DNA of 35,513 bases from S012-113 sp965368405 (GCA_965368405.1 CBDUMS010000030.1:1-35513); one strand, 5' to 3'; positions 1-8,505 are shown, counted from the first letter of the stretch. The notes: generated by a model from the letters alone, not told the origin. Made by a program: numbers and translations.

Positions 1-277
1 GGGTTTAAAAAGTGCCAACTAAGCATCAAATGCTTTAATGTTTTAAAAGCAAGCCCGAACTGGCGTCCGAGCTTGCTGGTGATACAAACTTCAACGTTTA
101 GGAGTTTGTGTTCACTAACCAAAACCAGTACAACTAAAGGAACAATCGTGCCAAAATCGTAACTTGCCTATTTCTGGCCTAAACACTGTTTAAGACCTAA
201 GAAATTTCCCAATATGGGAATTTCTTCTCCGGGAGGGAGAATAAAAATATTTTATGGTATCATAATGCAGCCCTATG
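1..277. other. Hairpin-rich region without a convincing gene
   Basis: No gene is convincing here. Five inverted repeats are visible: 21-26/30-35 (6 bp, 3-nt loop), 49-57/68-76 (9 positions, one mismatch), 84-92/101-109 (9 positions, one G-T), 199-226 (12 bp with a one-base bulge and an ATA loop) and 225-230/236-241 (6 bp). One plus frame is open from base 1 to a stop at 160-162 and one minus frame is open from 167 to the edge. Neither has a good start or a recognisable product. The stretch may be the end of a dispersed repeat, a structured RNA, or a decayed gene remnant. Confidence 0.5.
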
Positions 278-285
278 TATATTTG
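278..285 (+). promoter_or_regulatory. Bacteroidota -7 promoter box for the enoyl-CoA hydratase operon
   Basis: TATATTTG matches the TAnnTTTG -7 consensus of the Bacteroidota primary sigma factor. It lies 20 bases before the ATG at 306. A -33 TTTG is not clear; TTTATGG near 251 is the nearest candidate. Confidence 0.55.
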
Positions 286-305
286 ATTTTATTTATCCTG
301 GTACG

Positions 306-1088
306 ATGAACTATACTACACTTTCTCTTGAGGTTTCTGATAAAATATTAACCATTACCTTAAACCGGCCGGAGGCCTTAAATGCGCTTAATATTGAATT
401 ACTTAACGAACTTCAAGAGGTCTTCGACAAAACCTACGACGATGACACAGTTGCTGGCATTATTATAACCGGTAGTGGCGATAAGGCTTTTGCCGCAGGA
501 GCCGATATTACCGAGATTGCTAATCTCACAGAGTTTCATGCACGGAAATTCGCCGAGCGTGGGCAGGAGACTTTTGCGACAATCGAAAATTTTAGCAAGC
601 CAGTTATCGCTGCTGTGAACGGTTATGCTTTGGGTGGTGGTTGCGAGCTAGCCATGGCTTGCCACTTTAGGTTTGCAAGCGCTAGCGCTCAATTTGGACA
701 ACCAGAAGTAAACCTCGGATTAATACCTGGCTATGGTGGTACACAACGCCTGACCCAGTTGGTTGGCAAAGGAAGAGCAATGGAATTAATGATGTCGGGC
801 AACTCAGTTAATGCTGATGAGGCCTACAGAATTGGTTTGGTTAATAATGTTGCTGATACAAGAGAAAACATGATGGCTCATGCCAGAAAAATCATGGCCA
901 AAATACTATCAAAAGCGCCTCTTGCAATAAGCCGGGTAATTACAGCGGTTAACGCGGCAGGCGATAATAAGGAGGATGGCTATTTAGTAGAAGCCAATGC
1001 GTTTGCGGGTTGCTGCAGCACCCAAGATTTTAAAGAAGGAACAAGCGCATTCCTCGAAAAACGAAAACCCGCATTTAAAGGCCAATAG
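306..1088 (+). CDS. Enoyl-CoA hydratase/isomerase (crotonase family)
   Basis: Hydrates trans-2-enoyl-CoA to 3-hydroxyacyl-CoA in fatty-acid beta-oxidation or a related short-chain pathway in the cytoplasm. The 260-residue length is normal for crotonases. Both catalytic glutamates of the hydratase type are present: Glu114 in GGGCELAMAC and Glu134 in FGQPEVNLG, spaced 20 apart as in rat mitochondrial hydratase. The oxyanion-hole segment AAGAD is at about 63-67 and the PGYGGTQRL segment follows at about 141-149. Two catalytic Glu argue for a true hydratase rather than an isomerase only. The substrate cannot be read from sequence. The ATG start fits the TATATTTG promoter 20 bases upstream. It is probably the first gene of a short operon with the flippase 34 bases downstream. 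Confidence 0.93.
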   Translation: MNYTTLSLEVSDKILTITLNRPEALNALNIELLNELQEVFDKTYDDDTVAGIIITGSGDKAFAAGADITEIANLTEFHARKFAERGQETFATIENFSKPVIAAVNGYALGGGCELAMACHFRFASASAQFGQPEVNLGLIPGYGGTQRLTQLVGKGRAMELMMSGNSVNADEAYRIGLVNNVADTRENMMAHARKIMAKILSKAPLAISRVITAVNAAGDNKEDGYLVEANAFAGCCSTQDFKEGTSAFLEKRKPAFKGQ

Positions 1089-1122
1089 TGTGCTCATCTT
1101 AATATCTCGCTCAGTATTATAA

Positions 1123-2610
1123 ATGGGTAAACTAAAAACATTAGCTGGTCAGACCGCTATTTACGGCATTAGCAGTATTCTGGGAAGAGTAATAAATTAC
1201 TTTTTAGTAGGGCTCCACACTTCTGTTTTTTTAGTTGATGAAATGGGCGTGGTTTCAGAACTATATGGTACTATCGCTCTAATTCTTATTCTAATAACCT
1301 TTGGTATGGAAACGACTTTCTTTCGTTTTTGTACTAAATCGAAAGACGGAACGGCTTATAATGCAGCTAATACCGTGGTGATTTTCGTTTCACTGCTCAT
1401 CGCACTCGGAATTTCTCAGAATTCGCTCGCAATCGGAGGGTTTATTATTGGGGCTGAATTTAATGGTTCCTATATTGTACTCATACAGTTAATGGCCGCA
1501 ATTGTGCTTATCGATGGGCTAACGGCTATTCCATTTGCGCGGTTACGAATAGAAAACAGACCAATCTATTTCGCCTTTGCCAAGGTTACTGCCATTATTG
1601 CCAATATTACGCTGCAAGTAATATTTTTAGTTGTTTTTCCAGCAATCTACAATGGTGAGTATCTTCCCGGGTTGCTCCCAATGGTTAATACAGTATATAA
1701 TCCAGACTATACGATCGAGTATATCTTCATCTCTAACCTCCTGAGCAACCTCATATTATTTCCAATACTGGCAAAGGAATTTCTTAGGATTAGAATATGC
1801 TACCAATGGCAGAAACTTAAACCTATGCTCATCTACGCCTGGCCCTTAGTGGCAACTGGTATTGCCGGTTGGTTTGTGAGTGACCTGGATAAGATTGTGG
1901 TCGCTAAATGGACTACGGAAGGACTCAGCAATCAGGGTTTGTATACCCAAACCTTTAAATTGGGAGCCCTCATGATGCTTGCCATTCAGGCTTTTCGATA
2001 TGCTGCCGAACCTTTCTTCTTTTCACAGTCTATCGATAAGGAAGCCCCGAAATTATTCGCAAAAACATTGCATTATTTCGTAATCCTGGGCTTGCTCCTG
2101 CTCACAGCGGTTAGTCTAAATATCGACTGGATCGCACCGATTTTTCTCCGAAAACCAGAATTTAGGACGGCACTCTACCTGGTACCTATAATTATGTTTG
2201 GCAAGCTACTCTTTGGTGTATATATCAATATTTCCATTTGGTTTAAATTAAAAGATAAAACAATCTTTGGCTTAATCTTTACAGCGATAGGGGCTGTGGT
2301 CGCATTGCTTAGTAATTATTTCCTCTTACCAAGAATTGGTATTCTCGGAAGTGCAATATCCATTATACTTTCTTATCTGGCTATGACCATTGCATGCTAC
2401 CTTGTCGGCAAACGCCATTTTCCTGTACCTTATCGATTTGGACCACAATTGATCTATGCTGTGGTACTAATAGCTATTGTCATCGCAGGATTTTATATAG
2501 AGTTTAGCAATACAGCATTAGATATTTCTGTTAATATAATGGTGCCATTAATTCTTACTTTAATCATTTATAATATTGAAAAGAATAGACTTACAAAGTC
2601 TATTGAATAA
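1123..2610 (+). CDS. Polysaccharide/oligosaccharide flippase (Wzx-like, MOP superfamily)
   Basis: Integral inner-membrane protein of 495 residues with about 12-14 hydrophobic segments spread along its whole length and an N-terminus (MGKLKTLAGQTAIYGISSIL) typical of Wzx/RfbX-type lipopolysaccharide flippases. The family moves undecaprenyl-linked glycans from the inner to the outer face of the cytoplasmic membrane. No glycosyltransferase or polymerase gene lies nearby, so the glycan is unknown. The charged segment WFVSDLDKIVVAKW at about 247-260 resembles the conserved region with Asp/Lys pairs inside a membrane helix of this superfamily. The stop codon is only 5 bases before dut, so the two are very likely co-transcribed. 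MurJ (lipid II flippase) is an alternative but less likely. Confidence 0.85.
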   Translation: MGKLKTLAGQTAIYGISSILGRVINYFLVGLHTSVFLVDEMGVVSELYGTIALILILITFGMETTFFRFCTKSKDGTAYNAANTVVIFVSLLIALGISQNSLAIGGFIIGAEFNGSYIVLIQLMAAIVLIDGLTAIPFARLRIENRPIYFAFAKVTAIIANITLQVIFLVVFPAIYNGEYLPGLLPMVNTVYNPDYTIEYIFISNLLSNLILFPILAKEFLRIRICYQWQKLKPMLIYAWPLVATGIAGWFVSDLDKIVVAKWTTEGLSNQGLYTQTFKLGALMMLAIQAFRYAAEPFFFSQSIDKEAPKLFAKTLHYFVILGLLLLTAVSLNIDWIAPIFLRKPEFRTALYLVPIIMFGKLLFGVYINISIWFKLKDKTIFGLIFTAIGAVVALLSNYFLLPRIGILGSAISIILSYLAMTIACYLVGKRHFPVPYRFGPQLIYAVVLIAIVIAGFYIEFSNTALDISVNIMVPLILTLIIYNIEKNRLTKSIE

Positions 2611-2615
2611 AACGT

Positions 2616-3059
2616 ATGGATAAGATTGATCTAAAAATTGTTAATAAATCCGCTAACCCACTTCCTGAATATCAGACTGCACTTTCGGCAGGCTTAGATT
2701 TAAGAGCCAGCATCGATAAAGAAATTGTTCTAGGTCCTATGCAGCGAGAATTGGTTGGTACAGGGTTGTTCATCGAACTACCAGAAGGTTATGAAGCTCA
2801 GATTCGACCAAGAAGTGGTCTGGCATATAAAAACGGCATTTCAGTATTAAACACCCCAGGCACAATTGATGCTGATTACAGAGGCGAAATAAAAATTCTT
2901 CTTGTGAACCTTTCTAGCGAGGATTTCATTATTAAATCGGGCGAACGAATTGCCCAAATGGTAGTAAGCAAACATGCCCAGGTGAATTTAGCTAATGTTG
3001 ACAGCCTGAGTAGCTCTGAACGCGAAGCCGGTGGCTTTGGGAGTACAGGCACTGCCTAA
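2616..3059 (+). CDS. dut: dUTP diphosphatase (dUTPase)
   Basis: Hydrolyses dUTP to dUMP and pyrophosphate, keeping uracil out of DNA and feeding dTMP synthesis. The 147 residues fit the trimeric Dut family, and all five family motifs are present in order: AGLDLRA (25-31), RPRSGLA (64-70), GTIDADYRGEIKI (82-94, with the catalytic Asp and the sugar-stacking Tyr), GERIAQMVV (109-117) and the C-terminal GGFGSTG lid (139-145). It follows the flippase by 5 bases and appears to end this transcription unit, since a new promoter box occurs 20 bases after its stop. Confidence 0.97.
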   Translation: MDKIDLKIVNKSANPLPEYQTALSAGLDLRASIDKEIVLGPMQRELVGTGLFIELPEGYEAQIRPRSGLAYKNGISVLNTPGTIDADYRGEIKILLVNLSSEDFIIKSGERIAQMVVSKHAQVNLANVDSLSSSEREAGGFGSTGTA

Positions 3060-3078
3060 TAAATGGCATTTAAATTGC

Positions 3079-3086
3079 TACATTTG
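3079..3086 (+). promoter_or_regulatory. Bacteroidota -7 promoter box for the TPR/DUF4292/EnvC operon
   Basis: TACATTTG is a perfect TAnnTTTG match in the 45-base gap after dut, 18 bases before the TTG at 3105 and 36 before the in-frame TTG at 3123. No clear -33 element. Confidence 0.5.
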
Positions 3087-3104
3087 TGGCATTAATACAA
3101 TAAT

Positions 3105-4868
3105 TTGAGGAATATCGAGGCTTTGAGAATCTTTGTGCTGATAACCCTAATAGTAGGGGTGAATTATGGTGCTACGGCCCAGCGAAAAGCAAACAAGGCT
3201 ACAAAGTCTCCTGCTGAGATTCAGCAAGAAGTTGAATTCTACTTTATTGAAGCTGAAAAGCTCTTTATTCTTAAAAACTATTCTCAGGCAACAGAAGTTC
3301 TAAATAGGTGTTTGGCTTTAGATCCAACCAACGATGTAGTCTATTATAAACTCGCCGAAATTAACAATGAAACAGAACAGTTTGTAGTTGCAGAAAATTA
3401 TATCGGCAAAGCACTGGCCTTAGAAAAAACGAATAAGTACTACTATATCCTTGCTGTGGACATCTACACTAACCTGGGGGATTTAAAAATGGCGGCTAGC
3501 ACTTATGAAAGCTTAATCGAACAGGTTCCCAATACGGAGTCGTATCTATTTCATTTGGCAGGCGTTTACCTGTTTTTAAAAGATTATGACAAAGCCTTAG
3601 AAACTTATGATAGAGCGGAAAGTAAATTCGGATTAAGTGAAAACATTGCCTTCCAGCGACAAAAGATCTATCTACAACAAGATAGATTAGACGAAGCCAT
3701 AGCCGAAGGCAAGCGCCTTATAGAAGCTTACCCAGCAAACGAACGGTATGTTCTTTTAACAGCTGAAATTTTATCATCGAATGGTAGACTGGATGAAGCA
3801 AATACTCTGTTAACAGACCTAATAAGTAGAAGTCCAACCTTTTCTGCTGCACGACTACAGTTGGGAGATATTTATTGGAAGCAAAACAACTTTACAGAAT
3901 TCGAAAATGAGTTATCCTTAGCTTTTCAGGACCCTGAATTAGTAATAAATGCTAAGATCAACACCATTATGAAGTACATGGTTTATTTACCTCATAATCG
4001 CCTTGAACAGTCACTCCCTGCTCTAGTAGATACGCTAACTAAAGTTCATCCTGATAATGCTAATTCATTTCTAATTGCCGGAGATGTATATACCACCTTG
4101 CTCGATAAAGGAGTAGTATCTCAAAACAATCAAACCCTATATCGAGAAAAGGGAGCCGAATATTATGGGAAATACGTTCAACTAGACCCTTCTAATTTTA
4201 ATGTTTGGCAAAATCTATTGAATATCGAGCTACAGCTAGATGCCAAGGATTCGCTGGCCATCCATGCCGAACAGGCCTTAGAACTGTTCCCTAATCAGGC
4301 ATGGTTATACTTAATTAATGGTATAGCCAAAGAGAATCAAAAGAAGACCAAGCAAGCTATTCAGCTTTTGGAGATGGGTGTTGCACGCGCTGGTGGCAAT
4401 CGAGGTTTAGCGGTTGTGATGTATGGCTATATAGGTGACCTGTACAATCAATTAGAAGAATACGATAAATCAGATAACGCCTATGAAAAAGTTCTTGAAC
4501 TAGACCCTTTAAATTATACCGTATTAAACAACTACAGCTATTATCTATCTTTGCGCGGCGTTAAACTAGATCAGGCCAAGAAAATGTGTTCTACGCTGAT
4601 CAGAAATAACCCCGACAACATAACATATCTCGACACGTATGCTTGGGTGCACTATAATATTGGCGAATACGTTGAGGCAAAACGTGTTTTTGATAAGATT
4701 ATGGAGATAGGAGTAAACGAGGGTGTTTATTATGATCATTATGGCGACATTCTCTATAAACTAGGTTATTCTCAAGAAGCAATAGAAAACTGGAAGAAGG
4801 CAAAGGAATTAGATGGCAGCATCGAAAATATAAATGAAAAAATTAGTGAAGGTAAAATTGTACAATAA
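3105..4868 (+). CDS. Secreted tetratricopeptide-repeat protein
   Basis: Exported protein of about 587 residues: an N-terminal signal peptide ending near VNYGATAQ (about residue 26), then TPR-type helical repeats covering almost all of the rest. Canonical signatures recur, such as A-x3-Y/L and the DP or NP turns (LALDPTNDVVYYKLAE, VLELDPLNYTVLNNYSY). TPR arrays are protein-binding scaffolds and no catalytic domain is present. The start is a TTG codon; TTG at 3105 and TTG at 3123 are both possible, and the second gives a more compact signal peptide (MRIFVLITLI...). The gene overlaps the DUF4292 lipoprotein gene by 35 bases, and that in turn overlaps the envC-like gene, so all three are probably translated from one message and act in the periplasm or outer envelope. 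Confidence 0.85.
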   Translation: MRNIEALRIFVLITLIVGVNYGATAQRKANKATKSPAEIQQEVEFYFIEAEKLFILKNYSQATEVLNRCLALDPTNDVVYYKLAEINNETEQFVVAENYIGKALALEKTNKYYYILAVDIYTNLGDLKMAASTYESLIEQVPNTESYLFHLAGVYLFLKDYDKALETYDRAESKFGLSENIAFQRQKIYLQQDRLDEAIAEGKRLIEAYPANERYVLLTAEILSSNGRLDEANTLLTDLISRSPTFSAARLQLGDIYWKQNNFTEFENELSLAFQDPELVINAKINTIMKYMVYLPHNRLEQSLPALVDTLTKVHPDNANSFLIAGDVYTTLLDKGVVSQNNQTLYREKGAEYYGKYVQLDPSNFNVWQNLLNIELQLDAKDSLAIHAEQALELFPNQAWLYLINGIAKENQKKTKQAIQLLEMGVARAGGNRGLAVVMYGYIGDLYNQLEEYDKSDNAYEKVLELDPLNYTVLNNYSYYLSLRGVKLDQAKKMCSTLIRNNPDNITYLDTYAWVHYNIGEYVEAKRVFDKIMEIGVNEGVYYDHYGDILYKLGYSQEAIENWKKAKELDGSIENINEKISEGKIVQ

Positions 4869-5610
4869 GGTAATACTTGCCTTTGTGGTACTAATTGCTA
4901 TGGGCGCCTGTAGCACAAAAGGGGTTCGTTTTACAAAATCCTACGATCGCTCTACATTAAATATCCAGCAATTAACGTTTGATTATCTAAGTATTAAATC
5001 AAAAATTGAGCTGCAAGAGCCGCATAAAACAACAAAGGTTACTGCATTGCTTCGACTGAAGCAAGATAGCGTAATTTGGTTTAATCTTTCGGGTGCACTG
5101 GGGGTACAAGGTATGAGGGGGTTAATTACTACAGATTCTGTATACATTATTAACCGTGTTGAAAGCCAATATAGCATCTACAGTTTCGAGGATGTGTCTC
5201 GCGAGTTCAATTTTCCTATTGACTTCGACTTGATTCAATCGATGATTATTGGCAATATGCCGCGACCGAATGAATCTGACCAATACGTTAAAAGAGAACG
5301 TGGCAGGTATATGGTGAGGCAAAATATAGAGGATATCCAGATTGATAACTATGTTGATGAAACCAACATGAAATTGGTTGAAGTAAGGGTAAAAGAAGCA
5401 ACTACCAACAATGAACTCAAGTTACTCTATAAAGATTTCAGAGTGCTCAACAACCAAGCCTTTCCATATTCTGCCTTCGTATCGCTTATTCATTTTAATG
5501 AATTCGGACAATTGGAAACTCAGATGGTCATAGAGCATACGAAGGTTGAAGATCCAGAAAAAGATCTGAGATTCCCTTTCAATATACCCAACAAGTATGT
5601 TCGTAAATAG
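4834..5610 (+). CDS. DUF4292 family lipoprotein (LolA-like fold)
   Basis: Lipoprotein of 258 residues: basic N-region, hydrophobic core and a lipobox ending AMGAC with Cys26 as the likely lipidated residue. The remainder (KIELQEPHKTTKVTALLRLK, then VWFNLSGALGVQGMRG, then repeated beta-strand-like stretches) fits the DUF4292 family, which is common in Bacteroidota and related in fold to LolA/LolB-type proteins that bind acyl chains. A role in lipoprotein or lipid handling at the outer membrane is inferred only from the fold. The start overlaps the end of the TPR gene by 35 bases and the 3' end overlaps envC by 14 bases, which suggests translational coupling. Confidence 0.75.
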   Translation: MKKLVKVKLYNKVILAFVVLIAMGACSTKGVRFTKSYDRSTLNIQQLTFDYLSIKSKIELQEPHKTTKVTALLRLKQDSVIWFNLSGALGVQGMRGLITTDSVYIINRVESQYSIYSFEDVSREFNFPIDFDLIQSMIIGNMPRPNESDQYVKRERGRYMVRQNIEDIQIDNYVDETNMKLVEVRVKEATTNNELKLLYKDFRVLNNQAFPYSAFVSLIHFNEFGQLETQMVIEHTKVEDPEKDLRFPFNIPNKYVRK

Positions 5611-6799
5611 GTGCATATTATTCTTTGCATTTATAACCCTTAGTGTGGGTGCCTTTGGTCAGCAAAAAACCAAAGCCCAACTACAAAAGGAACGACAAGA
5701 AAATCTTAAGAAAATTGAGGAGGCTTCAAAGACCCTGCAACAAACGGCAACTAAAAAGAAATCGAGTGTTGGAGAGTTAAACGCACTTAAATACCAAATC
5801 GAAGCCCGACAAAATGTGATTCGAGGGATTGAAGATGAGATTTCGTTACTCGATACAGAAATTACAGATAACCTCGAAATAATAGCCGCACTCGAACAAG
5901 ATCTGGTAGACCTAAAGAATGAGTACAGTGCCATGGTATACGCTGCATACAAGGCCAGAAGCGGTCGTAGTAAATTAACCTTCTTGTTTGCCGCATCGTC
6001 ATTCAATCAGCTTTTGAGAAGATTAGAGTACATGGAGCAATACGCAGAAGCAAGAAAGAAACAAGTAGATCAGATTATGGCGGTTCAAGATGTTCTACTC
6101 AAAGAGAACAAGGTTGTTACCGAACAACGTGCAGAGAAGAGTGATCTCTTAACGGAGCAAATAAAAGAAAGTAAATCTTTGGAGTCGATGAAGAGTAAGC
6201 AGCAGAGCGTATTAGCTGACCTTCAAAAACAAGAAAAACAAATTAAGAAAGAATTAGCTAATCGCCGAAAATCCTTGAAGGCGCTAGATGCATTAATTAA
6301 TGACATTATCAAACGAGAAGCTGAAGCAGCCGCCAAAGCGGCAGCCATGGCAGATAATAAAGCAGCAGAAGTGCTATCTGCAGACTTTTCGAAAAACAAA
6401 GCCAAACTTCCATGGCCAACAAGCGGTTTTATTTCGCAAAAGTTTGGAAGAAGTAGAGATCCGGTTCTTAAAATGGTTGAGCGAAATAGTCCGGGTATTG
6501 AAATTCAAACAAGTGCTAATTCCGATGCCGAATCGGTATTTAGTGGCGAAGTAAGGGCAGTGGCACTTATCCCTGGCTTCAACAAAGCTGTAATCGTTAA
6601 ACATGGCGACTATTTTACGGTGTATGCTAAGCTTGATAAAGTTTATGTCCAGAAAGGAGAAACTGTTTCCGTTGGCGATAAAATCGGTAGCATCTTTACC
6701 GATGACGAAGGTCTCTCAGAGCTCCATTTCGAGCTATGGCAAACCCAAACCAATGGCACCGTAAAGTTAAATCCTGAGACGTGGCTGCTAAAAAAATAA
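5597..6799 (+). CDS. EnvC-like murein hydrolase activator (coiled coil plus degenerate LytM/M23 domain)
   Basis: Periplasmic protein of 400 residues. A signal peptide ends at about residue 22 (VGAFGQ). Residues about 25-255 are a long charged coiled coil (repeated K/E/Q heptads, then an Ala-rich segment AAAKAAAMA). Residues about 272-400 form a LytM (M23 peptidase) fold. The zinc ligands of active M23 enzymes are missing: the HxGxD motif is replaced by SPGIEI (298-303), the usual YaHL reads YAKL, and the HLHFE motif has only one His (ELHFEL, His377). This matches EnvC, which does not cut peptidoglycan itself but activates cell-wall amidases at division. It is the last gene of the overlapping TPR/DUF4292/EnvC unit. 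Confidence 0.88.
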   Translation: MFVNRCILFFAFITLSVGAFGQQKTKAQLQKERQENLKKIEEASKTLQQTATKKKSSVGELNALKYQIEARQNVIRGIEDEISLLDTEITDNLEIIAALEQDLVDLKNEYSAMVYAAYKARSGRSKLTFLFAASSFNQLLRRLEYMEQYAEARKKQVDQIMAVQDVLLKENKVVTEQRAEKSDLLTEQIKESKSLESMKSKQQSVLADLQKQEKQIKKELANRRKSLKALDALINDIIKREAEAAAKAAAMADNKAAEVLSADFSKNKAKLPWPTSGFISQKFGRSRDPVLKMVERNSPGIEIQTSANSDAESVFSGEVRAVALIPGFNKAVIVKHGDYFTVYAKLDKVYVQKGETVSVGDKIGSIFTDDEGLSELHFELWQTQTNGTVKLNPETWLLKK

Positions 6800-6850
6800 A
6801 CTTCTGTGCAGCTAATTAGAATAAACAAGCGGAATTAATTGATATATAAT

Positions 6851-6876
6851 TATCTTTACAGTTCAATTTAAACTGT
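6851..6876 (+). promoter_or_regulatory. Possible tatA promoter with an inverted repeat at the start site
   Basis: TATCTTTA (6851-6858) is a one-mismatch form of TAnnTTTG, 24 bases before the tatA ATG. It is directly followed by the inverted repeat ACAGTT-N7-AACTGT (6858-6876), where the transcript start would fall. It could be an operator or a short 5' hairpin, or chance. Confidence 0.35.
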
Positions 6877-6882
6877 GATCAA

Positions 6883-7086
6883 ATGCAAACAATACTCGCA
6901 TTTTCGTTAGGTGGCCCAGAAGTCTTTATTGTAATATTTGCAATCTTGCTTCTTTTTGGTGCCAAAAAAATTCCTGAGTTAGCTAGAGGAATGGGTAAAG
7001 GAATAAGAGAATTCAAAGATGCTACTAAAGAGATCAAAGATGAGATCGAAGAAGGTGGTGTTAAGGATGAAGACACAAAAAGCTAA
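6883..7086 (+). CDS. tatA: Sec-independent (twin-arginine) translocase subunit TatA/TatE
   Basis: Small membrane protein of 67 residues with the complete TatA layout: a short N-terminal hydrophobic helix (about 10-25), the conserved Phe25-Gly26 hinge, an amphipathic helix (KKIPELARGMGKGIREF, about 28-44) and an acidic, charged tail. TatA multimers form the pore through which TatC-bound folded proteins with RR signal peptides leave the cytoplasm. No tatC lies in the window. TatB-like function cannot be excluded, since many Bacteroidota have a single TatA-type protein beside TatC. gatA starts 6 bases after the stop in the same frame, so the two are co-transcribed. Confidence 0.93.
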   Translation: MQTILAFSLGGPEVFIVIFAILLLFGAKKIPELARGMGKGIREFKDATKEIKDEIEEGGVKDEDTKS

Positions 7087-7092
7087 ATAACA

Positions 7093-8505
7093 TTGCCTTT
7101 TCATGCCTCGCTTGCACTCAATCAAGCTGAATTAAAAAAGGGTAGCATAACCTGTGCTGCGCTTGTCCAGTATTACTTAGAGAACATTAAGAAAAATAGT
7201 AACCTCAATGCATTCATTGAGGTTTTTTCTGATGAAGCATGTGCACGCGCTGAAGAAATCGATCTAAAAATAAAATCAGGCACACAAGGAAGCCTTGCCG
7301 GATTGGTTGTAGGTATTAAAGACTTAATCAGTTACCAAGGGCATGAAGTGGCGGCCAGCAGCAAAATTCTTAAGGGCTATCAAGCAATCTATTCTTCTAC
7401 TGCCATTAAGCGTTTACTCGACGAAGATGCGATTATTATTGGCCGACAGAATTGTGATGAATTTGGCATGGGATCAGCCAATGAAAATTCAGCCTTTGGG
7501 CCAGTTCTTAATGGCATCGATAACACCAAAGTATCTGGTGGGTCATCGGGAGGGTCGGCTGTAGCCGTACAAATGAATATGTGCACGGTATCCCTAGGCA
7601 CAGATACAGGAGGATCTGTACGACAACCTGCCGCCTTTTGCGGTGTAATCGGACTAAAACCTACTTATAGCAGAATTTCCCGAAATGGCCTTCTCGCCTA
7701 TGCCTCATCTTTTGACACTATCGGGATTATCTCCAACAACCTCGCGGATAACAAACGTGTTCTGGAAGTAATAGCCGGGACGGATGAGAAGGATAGCACT
7801 TCTTCCTCAAGACCTATTCAGCGTGATAATAGAAAACCAAAAAGGCGCTTTTGTTATTATGAGGAGCTCCTGGAGTTAGGCTTAGGTGAAAAAGAAACCT
7901 CTCTTTTTAATAAAAAAATTGCGCAGCTAAGAGCTTGCGGCCACAGCGTTGAAGCTATCTCCTTCCCCTTACAGCAATATTTAGTTCCCGCTTATTACCT
8001 TTTAACTATGGCTGAGGCATCCTCAAATTTATCGAGATACGATGGGGTCCGATATGGCCTGAACACAGCATCCCCTGATTCTTTTATCGATCTTTTCGCT
8101 AACAACAGGTCGGAAGGATTTGGTGCTGAAGTTAAACGAAGGATATTGCTAGGAACATTTGTATTGAGTAGTGGCTATTACGATGCTTATGTAACCAAGG
8201 CACAGAAAGTAAGACGATTGATAAAAGAGCACACTGCAAAGATTTTTGCCGAGCACGACTTTATTTTGTCGCCAACTACGCCAACGATTGCCTTTGACAT
8301 CGGTAAAAAACGCACCAATCCAACAGAAGTCTACCTCGAGGATGTCTTTACCGTTGAGGCCTCTCTTGCAGGAATCCCGGCAATTTCTATCCCTTTTAGC
8401 GAAAAAATTGATAATTTGCCGTATGGCTTACAAATTGCAGCCAATGAATTCGAAGAATTGGCGTTATATGAAGTAGCAGAAGAAATTTTGGCATTAGAAG
8501 AGTGA
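7093..8505 (+). CDS. gatA: Glutamyl-/aspartyl-tRNA amidotransferase subunit A
   Basis: Amidase-signature enzyme of 470 residues, the glutaminase subunit of GatCAB, which converts Glu-tRNA(Gln) or Asp-tRNA(Asn) to the amidated form. The Ser-cisSer-Lys triad can be placed: Lys76 (GIKDLI), Ser151 (SGGSSGGSA) and Ser175 (GTDTGGSVRQPAAF), with the same 99- and 24-residue spacing as characterised GatA. The segment NCDEFGMGSANENSAFG is specific to GatA-like amidases. The start is TTG at 7093: the frame is closed by the tatA stop only 6 bases upstream and no ATG occurs near. It shares one base-triplet register with tatA and overlaps mltD at TGATG. A generic amidase is the alternative, since gatB and gatC are not adjacent. 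Confidence 0.87.
   Translation: MPFHASLALNQAELKKGSITCAALVQYYLENIKKNSNLNAFIEVFSDEACARAEEIDLKIKSGTQGSLAGLVVGIKDLISYQGHEVAASSKILKGYQAIYSSTAIKRLLDEDAIIIGRQNCDEFGMGSANENSAFGPVLNGIDNTKVSGGSSGGSAVAVQMNMCTVSLGTDTGGSVRQPAAFCGVIGLKPTYSRISRNGLLAYASSFDTIGIISNNLADNKRVLEVIAGTDEKDSTSSSRPIQRDNRKPKRRFCYYEELLELGLGEKETSLFNKKIAQLRACGHSVEAISFPLQQYLVPAYYLLTMAEASSNLSRYDGVRYGLNTASPDSFIDLFANNRSEGFGAEVKRRILLGTFVLSSGYYDAYVTKAQKVRRLIKEHTAKIFAEHDFILSPTTPTIAFDIGKKRTNPTEVYLEDVFTVEASLAGIPAISIPFSEKIDNLPYGLQIAANEFEELALYEVAEEILALEE

Noticed and set aside
1..167. Open frames on both strands at the left edge as a partial coding sequence
   Set aside because: No start codon, no recognisable domain and only about 53-55 codons open; such lengths occur by chance. 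Kept as an unexplained region instead.
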